Shown: one piece after another, positions 17,245-24,387 of the stretch
How the letters are laid out: every line of letters starts with the position of its first letter
How positions within the stretch are numbered: the stretch's first letter is position 1
Source of the DNA: Thalassospira lohafexi
Lineage (GTDB): Bacteria > Pseudomonadota > Alphaproteobacteria > Rhodospirillales > Thalassospiraceae
NCBI RefSeq assembly: GCF_002844275.1
Contig: NZ_NXGX01000012.1
Coordinates: forward strand, 17,545-81,544
DNA: 64,000 bases
Reading direction: 5' to 3'
Notes under the pieces: generated by a model
The model's database searches: none
The model's input: only the letters and a program-made list of their open reading frames with translations
Told to the model about the DNA's origin: nothing
Translations under genes and position numbers: made by a program

Positions 17245-17384
17245 GCCTGCTGCCTGTCCGTGGTCGGGAATAGTTGGCGACAGTGTGCCGCCTGACGAAA
17301 CGACAGACAAGCCGACATTGGGCTAAACCCGCAAACAGCCCCGCACAAAGATTGCGAGATTTCAGATTGATGATGGTTTGGAAA

Positions 17385-17690
17385 TTAGAAGATACGCTGA
17401 CGTTTGCGTTTGCGGGTCAGCACCAGCAACACGACGGCCGGCACAAACAGCACCACAAGGGCCGGGGCCAGCAGTACAGGGACAAAGATATTGTCCCAGA
17501 TCCAGACCGAAACGTAACGCTGTATGACCGATTGCAACAGGTTCAGGCTTCCGGCATCAAGGCGATACCAGAGCTCTCCGGCGGCTGCCAGACGAAAACT
17601 ACCTGTCTGAAGCGCCGTGATGGCCCCATCGACCAGCACCGCAATGCTGGCGAAAAGCAACAACCATCCCAACGCCCTGAAAAACCACAT
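17385..17690 (-). CDS. Small inner-membrane protein, unknown function
   Basis: About 101 residues from the ATG at 17690, which has GGAG six bases upstream. There are two hydrophobic helices, MWFFRALGWLLLFASIAVLV and VPVLLAPALVVLFVPAVVLL, joined by a 45-residue loop with two Trp. The C-terminus is RKRKRQR, which should face the cytoplasm. The pattern suggests a hairpin membrane protein with a periplasmic loop. I do not recognise a named family, although similar unannotated proteins are common in the order. Confidence 0.6.
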   Translation of the reverse strand: MWFFRALGWLLLFASIAVLVDGAITALQTGSFRLAAAGELWYRLDAGSLNLLQSVIQRYVSVWIWDNIFVPVLLAPALVVLFVPAVVLLVLTRKRKRQRIF

Positions 17691-17756
17691 TGTCTTCTCC
17701 GCACCACCCCGCAAGGATGGGTATATTAGAAAATTATGCAGACACCCTAACGGCAA

Positions 17757-18028
17757 GACCCCATCGACGTAAAGTGTTGCAGGGTTTCAGTGTTATTTAT
17801 CTTGCAGGTCGAGAACCCTGACATGAAACATTAGTCATCAGACCTCAATAAGAAGTAAAGATTGCGCCAGACCACGTTTTCTCAACCCTGACAGCCTTGA
17901 TCAAAGCCGCCGTCAGCGCTGTTTTAGGGCGGATTTCCCGAAAGTGAAAAAAGAGGCTGATTGGCCCTTGTCAAGCAAGGGCGGGTCGGCTAATGTCCGC
18001 CCGCTTTCGCGATATATAGATCGCATGT
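17757..18028. other. Leader region of tRNA-Ser
   Basis: No gene is visible. Near the tRNA are the hairpins CCCTTG-TCAAG-CAAGGG (17965-17981) and GGGCGG...CCGCCC. TTGTCA at 17968-17973 with a 17-bp spacer to TAATGT (17991-17996) is a possible but weak promoter for the tRNA. Confidence 0.35.
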
Positions 18029-18118
18029 GGAGAGGTGGCCGAGTGGTTTAAGGCGCACGCCTGGAAAGCGTGTTGGGGTGTAAGCCCCTCAGGGGTTCGA
18101 ATCCCCTCCTCTCTGCCA
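18029..18118 (+). tRNA. tRNA-Ser (anticodon GGA)
   Basis: A 90-base class II tRNA with encoded CCA. The acceptor strand GGAGAGG pairs with CCTCTCT, the D-loop is GTGGCCGAGTGGTTTAAGGC, the anticodon stem-loop is CGCCTGGAAAGCG with GGA, a long variable arm follows, and the T-arm contains GGTTCGAATCC. Its last 19 bases plus one beyond form the attachment site of the genomic island, so the island restores an intact tRNA end on insertion. Confidence 0.97.
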
Positions 18119-18119
18119 C
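18100..18119. repeat. attL direct repeat
   Basis: The 20-bp repeat AATCCCCTCCTCTCTGCCAC is the 3' end of tRNA-Ser, from the T-arm through CCA plus one base. It is identical to 30640-30659. Confidence 0.93.
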
Positions 18120-18208
18120 AATCCTTGAAAACCCCAAAAATCCCCTAAAGCGCTGTCATTACTGCGTTTTATATTCCCGTTGTTCCATTGGACTGTTACA
18201 GTGGAGCT

Positions 18209-19939
18209 ATGGAAAAGATGACTGGACATCCTCGCTTATATCGCCGTGGGGCAACTTACTATCACCGTGCAGCTATACCGGTTGATATTAAGGGCACATA
18301 CCCCAAAACCGAGGAAACGTTCTCCTTAAAAACCAGTAATTACCAACAAGCCTTGAAGCTTGTTCGTATCGCTGCGGCGGAAACAGACAGCAAGTTTGAG
18401 AAACACCGTCGGCAAATAGCACTGCAAACCCGCCCATACATCGACGAGCTTTCTGACAATCAAATCAAGCGACTTGGCGAAATGTACTTCGCATCACGCT
18501 TGGATGAGGATGAAGAAACGCGCCTTGAGGGTTTCTACGATCCCGATGATGTGAATGCAGAGCTACACCCGACCCCAAGACCAACGTTCGATGAGTATAG
18601 TGAACTTGGGGAGGCAATGACCGAAGACAACAAACACAACTACGCCAGAGGCAAAGCTGATCCGTTCTTTATAGGCGAAGCAGAAGACATCCTTAGCTGG
18701 GATGGCGTTGACATCAACCTTTCACCAACGTCATCAAGCCTCAAAAAGCTTGCAAGAGAGCTGCAGGCAGCCTCCATTCGGGCCGCTAAGTCAATCAAGG
18801 CTCGCAATGACGGTGAAGTTGTTGAAACCCCGTCTAATGCTGCCATGCCCCCTATTGGATCAACCACAATAAAGCTCTCCGCCGCCATTGAGCAGTGGGC
18901 AGACGAAAAAGCTCGCACCACTTGGGTTCCTAAGACGGAAAAAGAGCATCGCATATGGATGGGACACTTCGTTGATATCGCAGGTGACCACCCCATCAAC
19001 AAATACACAAAAGCGCATGGTCGTGCCTTTAAGAACGTCCTATTGAACCTGCCGCCGAACTGGACCAAGCATACTACTATTGCAGGTATTCCGATTGAAC
19101 AGGCTGCAGCGAAGGCGAAGGAGCTTGGCCTCAAGCCAATGAGCGAGAAGAATGTGAACAAGCTGATCGGGTTTGTTGGATCATTCTGGAATTGGGCAGA
19201 AAACAACTACGACGATGCTCCGCTGAACCCGCTCAAAGGCCTGAAGATCAAACTAAGAGCGGACGTCCGCGAGGAACGCGACCCTTTCACCACTGAAGAA
19301 TTGAACACTATCTTCCGAGCACCGCTATTCACTGGATGCAAGTCTAAGCGCGAATGGAAGTCATCCGGCGACCTAATCATGAAAGAATCAGGTCGGTTCT
19401 GGGTGCCGCTGATCGCACTCTTCACTGGCGCACGGCTGGGCGAGATCATCCAGCTTTATGTGGAAGATGTTCGCGAAGAGCACGGAATACTGCACTTCGA
19501 CATCAACAAGAATGGCGATGACAAACGCCTGAAGAATAACAACGCAAAGCGAATCATACCTGTCCACGCTGAACTTATTAACTTCGGCTTTCTCAGCCAT
19601 ATCGAAGCGCAGCGGAAAGCAAAGTCCAAACGTCTGTTTCCAGACTTACCTATGGGTTACGATGGGTACTACTCCTCACCGTTCTCAAAGTTCTTCAACA
19701 ACTTTCTCATTGCTTGTGGCGTAAGGCATCCCAAGAACGCTTTTCACAGCTTTAGACATAGCTTTGAGGATGCCTGCCGCGACAGTGATGTCCCCAAAGA
19801 AATCATGGATGCACTTCAAGGTCACGGCGAACGCGGGATGTCGGCAAGGTATGGTCGAGGCTACTTCCTCGAGAAGCTCAACGAAGCAATGTCGAAACTG
19901 AATTACCGCGCTCTCGACCTCTCCCATCTGAAAGACTAA
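18209..19939 (+). CDS. Tyrosine-type site-specific integrase of the island
   Basis: A protein of 576 residues from the ATG at 18209 (GGAG just upstream). An N-terminal arm-binding region opens with LYRRGATYYHRAAIPVDI, the DUF6538-type start. A SAM-like core-binding domain follows around residues 200-330, and the catalytic domain occupies the C-terminus. Catalytic residues are visible: Arg in FTGARLGEII, a Lys-bearing beta-hairpin (NKNGDDKRLKN), His-x-x-Arg in FHSFRHSF, His in QGHG and the nucleophile Tyr in SARYGRGY. It should catalyse recombination at the tRNA-Ser end. No excisionase-like gene is recognised nearby. Confidence 0.93.
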   Translation: MEKMTGHPRLYRRGATYYHRAAIPVDIKGTYPKTEETFSLKTSNYQQALKLVRIAAAETDSKFEKHRRQIALQTRPYIDELSDNQIKRLGEMYFASRLDEDEETRLEGFYDPDDVNAELHPTPRPTFDEYSELGEAMTEDNKHNYARGKADPFFIGEAEDILSWDGVDINLSPTSSSLKKLARELQAASIRAAKSIKARNDGEVVETPSNAAMPPIGSTTIKLSAAIEQWADEKARTTWVPKTEKEHRIWMGHFVDIAGDHPINKYTKAHGRAFKNVLLNLPPNWTKHTTIAGIPIEQAAAKAKELGLKPMSEKNVNKLIGFVGSFWNWAENNYDDAPLNPLKGLKIKLRADVREERDPFTTEELNTIFRAPLFTGCKSKREWKSSGDLIMKESGRFWVPLIALFTGARLGEIIQLYVEDVREEHGILHFDINKNGDDKRLKNNNAKRIIPVHAELINFGFLSHIEAQRKAKSKRLFPDLPMGYDGYYSSPFSKFFNNFLIACGVRHPKNAFHSFRHSFEDACRDSDVPKEIMDALQGHGERGMSARYGRGYFLEKLNEAMSKLNYRALDLSHLKD

Positions 19940-20225
19940 CTCGACTGATTTTCGGCGGAAAAATCTGAGCGGGTATTATGTATGAGGCGGGGCGACTTTA
20001 CCCCCTCCGGGGGACGGTCTTTTCTTGCATCATGTTGACCTCCACAAAACTAAGCATCCCCTAGCGGTCAGAACATTAGGCCGGATACGTTCATAAATCC
20101 CCTGTGATTTCTCACGACTGAACCCGCCGGTTATCAACGACTTGTCGTGCCCTGTATGGGCGTTCACAAACCATTCCTTTTACGAACACAAAAGCGAGAA
20201 CGCATTTTTAGTGCGATCAAAACAC
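19940..20225. other. Interval between integrase and XRE regulator genes
   Basis: No gene is visible. A CCCCC-TCC-GGGGG hairpin at 20001-20013 followed by ACGGTCTTTTCTT probably terminates the integrase transcript. Confidence 0.5.
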
Positions 20226-20286
20226 TTGACGTGAATTGCGTGAATGCATCATATTATGAGTATCAAAACGCAAAATGTGAGTATTT
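20226..20286 (+). promoter_or_regulatory. Promoter of the XRE regulator gene
   Basis: TTGACG at 20226-20231 is followed after 18 bp by CATATT (20250-20255). Immediately downstream the word GAGTAT occurs twice, at 20259-20264 and 20279-20284, around an A-rich centre. This is suitable for self-binding by the encoded repressor. The assignment is by sequence likeness only. Confidence 0.5.
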
Positions 20287-21123
20287 ATGAAAATCAAAGA
20301 AATGCGCTCCCGCATACAAATGACCCAAACTGCTCTTGCAGAACAGCTCGGCACAACTCAACAGTCAATTGCACGTTGGGAAAACGGAAAGACCGAACCG
20401 AGCGTCTCACAACTCAAAGCACTGGCTGTTGTCCTTCACTGCAGCGTCGAAGAACTCGTTGGTCCAACCTCAAACTCAGCGAAACAATCCAAGTCTCCCT
20501 TCTCATTGATTAACCCTGATATCCCATTTGGAACACTCCGACTCCGAACCAACGCTGCTTCGTTTGAGTTCCCGATTGATGAAGAAGAACGAACCCGCCT
20601 CGTCAGTTGCTTGCATGATCCGGCTTATGTCCCGGTTCAACAGAATGTTTCACGGTGGCTGTCAGCAGGAACGTTGAACAATCGCGTACTCTTCATCAAC
20701 CCAGCTCACTTTCGAGAAGTCAGCTTGATTCATGATGATGTGGAAGCCATGCCCGACTTTGAACACCCGGAAGTCTATAGCGCACTCGAAAATGACGAGA
20801 TCGACAACTTGGAGCCAAGCCTCAAGAAACTCTGCGAAGCTTTTATCAAAAAGAACCCTGACATTGATCCCATCGAGTGGACCAATTGCTTACAAGTTCA
20901 CTTTAACAGTGGTGAGATGGAAAGCTTCTTCATGTGCGAGGAAGTAACCGAAGACCTACTAGAACTTGAACACAGCATCCATGAGGTCAGAAGTGACCAG
21001 TTCTTGCGCGTTCAAAGCGAGCGTGGATACCAGTCAATTTTCATGAACCTCAACCATGTTGCTTTTGTCAGCGCACCAGCGAATTTGTACCTGCGCCAAA
21101 TCTCGGAATTGATGGAGGAATGA
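20287..21123 (+). CDS. XRE-family helix-turn-helix regulator with unknown C-terminal domain
   Basis: A 278-residue protein. Residues 1-58 are a Cro/CI-type HTH (MRSRIQMTQTALAEQLG, then TTQQSIARWENGKTEPS). The remaining 220 residues are acidic and lack a peptidase Ser-Lys pair, so it is not a LexA/CI self-cleaving repressor. It ends four bases before the serine recombinase start, in a shared ATGGAGGAATGAGATG junction that also supplies the ribosome site, so the two are co-translated. It probably controls the island's maintenance genes. Confidence 0.8.
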   Translation: MKIKEMRSRIQMTQTALAEQLGTTQQSIARWENGKTEPSVSQLKALAVVLHCSVEELVGPTSNSAKQSKSPFSLINPDIPFGTLRLRTNAASFEFPIDEEERTRLVSCLHDPAYVPVQQNVSRWLSAGTLNNRVLFINPAHFREVSLIHDDVEAMPDFEHPEVYSALENDEIDNLEPSLKKLCEAFIKKNPDIDPIEWTNCLQVHFNSGEMESFFMCEEVTEDLLELEHSIHEVRSDQFLRVQSERGYQSIFMNLNHVAFVSAPANLYLRQISELMEE

Positions 21124-21124
21124 G

Positions 21125-21715
21125 ATGAAACGGGCAGCACTTTACCTTCGCGTCTCAACCGATCATCAGACCACCGAGAACCAGCGCCAACATCTGACAG
21201 AAGTGGCAGAGCGAGCTGGCTGGGAGATTGTCGAGGTCTATGAAGATGCAGGCATATCAGGAGCCAAAGGCCGTAAGGATCGACCAGCGTTTGACCGTAT
21301 GTGCCATGACGCCACCAGACGCCGTTTCGATGTCATCATGGCATGGTCTGTGGATCGATTGGGCCGTAGCCTGCAAGACCTTGTGACTTTCCTTGGTGAA
21401 TTGCATTCATCCGGCATTGACCTGTTCCTGCATCAGCAAGGGATCGACACAACCACGCCAGCAGGCAAAGCGATGTTTCAGATGCTGGGTGTCTTTGCCG
21501 AGTTTGAACGATCCATGATCCGTGAACGTGTTATTGCCGGACTTGATAGAGCCAGAACAAACGGCAAGAAGCTTGGACGACCGGTGATTGACAACAAGAA
21601 GCGGTCTGAAGTTCTCAAGGCACGAAACACAGGGCTGTCTGTCAGAAAAATATCGCAGGAGTCTGGTCTGTCGGTCGGTGCGGTTCACAAGATCATTGCT
21701 TCCGCCACCGCCTGA
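21125..21715 (+). CDS. Serine recombinase of the resolvase/invertase family
   Basis: A 196-residue recombinase. The N-terminal catalytic domain begins ALYLRVSTDHQTTENQ with nucleophile Ser11. The active-site Arg residues are in AWSVDRLGRS, and EFERSMIRERV begins the long E helix. A C-terminal Hin-type HTH reads SVRKISQESGLSVGAVHKI. The length and layout fit TnpR-type resolvases or DNA invertases. In the island it could resolve multimers or invert a segment, but no res-like or inverted crossover pair was recognised. GGAGG overlaps the end of the regulator gene. Confidence 0.92.
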   Translation: MKRAALYLRVSTDHQTTENQRQHLTEVAERAGWEIVEVYEDAGISGAKGRKDRPAFDRMCHDATRRRFDVIMAWSVDRLGRSLQDLVTFLGELHSSGIDLFLHQQGIDTTTPAGKAMFQMLGVFAEFERSMIRERVIAGLDRARTNGKKLGRPVIDNKKRSEVLKARNTGLSVRKISQESGLSVGAVHKIIASATA

Positions 21716-21782
21716 GCCTTTGCGTCTATTTATTCCTTCCTGTCCGTGAGGGGACGGGCACAAGAAACGGTTAATCAATCAC

Positions 21783-22445
21783 ATGTCCACATGCCGAATG
21801 AACGGGTGTCACAAGCCGACAACCCGATGGGGCACTTTGTGCTCCACCCACAGAAACAGACAGCGACGCCACGGGCACTCGAACCAAACCGGAGTGACCA
21901 AGACGGAACTGAAGCCATATATCGAGATCGTAAGAAGGCGTAAAGCCCGCAATCAAGACAGTCCGCTTTGGACCACCCTTCAAACGCGATGGGAACAGCT
22001 TATTGAAAACGCTCGGCTAGTGCTGAAGGACCATCTAAATGGCAAAGCAATGAGCCGACATCTCGTTATGACCTCCCGCGAACTTGTTAATATTCACGAG
22101 ACGGTGGAGTTCGGCGACATATCCTGCACGGCTCTCGCGATGTTCATCCTTCAAACCCAACACCCTATGCGCTTTCGAGATCAGAACGGCTTTCTTCATC
22201 AACTCACCAGACGTCTGCGCGGGCTATCGGATGTGAATGCAGGTACTTGGTTCGACCACAGCACTGGCAAAGTGAAACGGGTTTACCGTGACCTTCCGGC
22301 GAGAACCTCTCAGCAGTTTGGTCAGTCAGCTATTGAAGTCTTCGCACTGGCAGGAGCAGTCCTTGCCAAGAAGGAGATCGAAGAAGCAAACGCCAAGCAG
22401 GCTGAAAAGCTGACCATCATCAACGCTATTCAGGAGATGCAATAG
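21783..22445 (+). CDS. Unknown protein with N-terminal zinc-finger-like Cys/His cluster
   Basis: A 220-residue protein. Its first 23 residues hold Cys4, Cys9, Cys20 and His23 in a spacing suited to one zinc ion, followed by a basic RNRQRRHGHS stretch as in HNH- or phage-type DNA-binding proteins. The rest is mostly helical and ends in a coiled segment AKKEIEEANAKQAEKL. I see no catalytic motif. It lies two bases before the ParB-like gene, so the two are one translation unit. A DNA-binding accessory role is inferred. Confidence 0.55.
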   Translation: MSTCRMNGCHKPTTRWGTLCSTHRNRQRRHGHSNQTGVTKTELKPYIEIVRRRKARNQDSPLWTTLQTRWEQLIENARLVLKDHLNGKAMSRHLVMTSRELVNIHETVEFGDISCTALAMFILQTQHPMRFRDQNGFLHQLTRRLRGLSDVNAGTWFDHSTGKVKRVYRDLPARTSQQFGQSAIEVFALAGAVLAKKEIEEANAKQAEKLTIINAIQEMQ

Positions 22446-22447
22446 CC

Positions 22448-23287
22448 ATGACAGCAACATCCACCGCAGCATCTGCCCATGAGCATGATGATGAACCCAT
22501 CTGGTTCCCACCCAAAGAAACCCTTGATGAACTCAAAAAGGACTTTGTCTCGGGGCAGGCTTTATCAGATTTGCCGCCTGAACTCCCCATAAGCCAAATC
22601 ATTGAGCACCCCGAACTCTTTCAACCTCGGGAACTTGATGAAAGACATATTCATGAGCTTCGCCGTGCGATCCGAGTTGAAGGGGTTCTCGATGCCGTGA
22701 CTGTCATTCAGGTAGGCGACAAAGCGATCTTGATTGACGGTCACCATCGCAGGGCATCTTACAAGCTGGCAAATGTTACCAAGCCTGTTCCTGTTCAGTA
22801 TTTCCAAGGGTCACTCGAAGAAGCCGTTCTTGAAGCAGGCAAGGCAAACAGCAAAACCAAGCTGCCCATGATCACGTCCGAACGTCAGAACTATGCATGG
22901 CGGCTGGTGCTCCTTGGGACATACTCAAAGAAGCAAGTATGCGATGCTTCAGGCATTTCCGATGGTCAGGTCGCAATAATGAGGCGAGCAGAGAAAGCTC
23001 TTGGCGAGGAAGCTTATAACTTTGACGATTGGAGACGTGCTCGCGATGCCTTTAACAAGCGCGAACGCGAACCGCTGGACGACGAACAGATGGAACAATG
23101 GCTTGAAAGTCAGGCAAACGATTATGCCGATAGAATGTCCCGTGAGTTTGGCAAGAAGCTCCCACAGAACACCACAATCGCAGCACGGGCATTAGACATC
23201 TATTTCGGTCGTCGCCTCCCTGAACTCGTGATCGCACTCCAAGAGTATCTCCCAGAGATTGAAGATGATGAAGAAGCCGACTTCTAG
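22448..23287 (+). CDS. ParB/Srx-fold DNA-binding protein
   Basis: A 279-residue protein. Residues ~40-125 form a ParB N-domain with the CTP-binding style box ILIDGHHRRASYKLA. A helical domain with an HTH-like segment follows (SKKQVCDASGISDGQVAIMRRAEKAL). The C-terminus is acidic (IEDDEEADF). True partition ParB is normally coupled to a ParA ATPase, which is absent, so this may be a plasmid-derived stability factor, a regulator or a nuclease-like ParB variant. It is co-translated with the preceding zinc-finger-like protein. Confidence 0.82.
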   Translation: MTATSTAASAHEHDDEPIWFPPKETLDELKKDFVSGQALSDLPPELPISQIIEHPELFQPRELDERHIHELRRAIRVEGVLDAVTVIQVGDKAILIDGHHRRASYKLANVTKPVPVQYFQGSLEEAVLEAGKANSKTKLPMITSERQNYAWRLVLLGTYSKKQVCDASGISDGQVAIMRRAEKALGEEAYNFDDWRRARDAFNKREREPLDDEQMEQWLESQANDYADRMSREFGKKLPQNTTIAARALDIYFGRRLPELVIALQEYLPEIEDDEEADF

Positions 23288-23337
23288 CTTCACCCTATGC
23301 ACCCCTTGCGCCATGCATTTTGCATACCCCGAAGCCT

Positions 23338-23715
23338 TCAAGCTTGCGTGGAGGGCCTATCCTCACCCCTCGCTGCTATCGCACGAAGTGACTCATACAG
23401 CTCTGCCGGACCAAGCAGAATGTCCTTCAGCCCCCCTGCACCTTCTTGGAATCCAGTGCTTGCTTGCTCATCGACGTGTGGGCAGCAAGCGCATCCATGA
23501 TTGCATTGAAAAGTTCCGCGTTGAGGTCTGGCGAGTTGGCGAACTGTTCCTTCGAATTACTGACTGCCTGCTGGGTCAATGTGTGTGACTCCATAAGCTT
23601 GGTCTTGATGACATCGTTCACGTAAACCAGCTTGTCATCATCGGTCAGGTCACCCTCGAACAGACTGTTCACCTTCTCGATGATCTCGGAAAGCATCGCT
23701 AGCTGTTTGTTATAC
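23338..23715 (-). pseudogene. Remnant of a type I restriction endonuclease subunit (HsdR C-terminus), frameshifted
   Basis: The frame from about 23715 reads MLSEIIEKVNSLFEG, DLTDDDKLVYVNDVI and ESHTLTQQAVSNSKEQFANSPDL, then a stop after VQGG at 23427. Shifting frame in the C6 tract (23431-23436) continues with GLKDILLGPAELYESLR and stops at 23338. Both pieces match the helical C-terminal domain of HsdR as I know it. The other ~90% of hsdR, and all of hsdM and hsdS, are missing. This is a scar of a type I restriction system replaced or lost in this island. The frameshift and truncation make it non-functional. Confidence 0.75.
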
Positions 23716-23771
23716 GCCCACCTTCGACAATGTTGGCAATTCGCTAAAGTTATATCGGTTTCTATCTCCAA

Positions 23772-24387
23772 ATAACCGAGGTGCTTTCTGCCCTGCCTCA
23801 GTAACTTGTTATGCGATGGCGTGATCTAGGGAATATCACCTAGCGTTCATAGCCAAACGCAATCACTCTGACCAAATGCTCAACAGAATGCTGCGGTATG
23901 CAGCCACCGCACTTCAGCAATCAAGTACATTTCGAAAAACTTAGAGAATTATCAGACGATATTGCTTTTTCAGTTGATCGAAGTGAGAGCACAGTTTCCA
24001 CATTTGGCACCCGATCAATAAACATCGCGAACTGCATTGACACGCAAACAAAGAAAACCCCCAACTCACTGCTGACAGCACCTATTTGCGTCATATTGGA
24101 CAGAGTCTCTTACACACAATGCAACTTGAACGTGAAATCAATCCGGGTTATTCCTTAACATTAGAGACCAAGCATTATACGCAAATTATTTACCGCACCC
24201 CGACTTAGATCCAACATTGCAAGATCACCATGCCCTCAGACCTCTCGACCACCATAGCTCAGAGCTTCAACTGCCGCTGTAGACAGTGATCCCTTGGCAG
24301 GACAGGATTTCCGGGATAGCGTTGGAACTACAACAGACTTCGCCTTGCGCAGCTGCAGACGATACAATTACTTCGAATGGGAACTAG
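23772..24387. other. Gene-free, AT-rich interval upstream of the GHKL gene
   Basis: I see no convincing gene. A short open frame at 23898-24158 has no ribosome site and no family pattern. The region probably holds the promoter of the GHKL-receiver operon, but no clear -35/-10 pair stands out. Confidence 0.45.

Noticed and set aside
23898..24158. An 86-codon frame in the island before the GHKL gene
   Set aside because: No ribosome site, no recognisable domain and a composition like the surrounding non-coding DNA.
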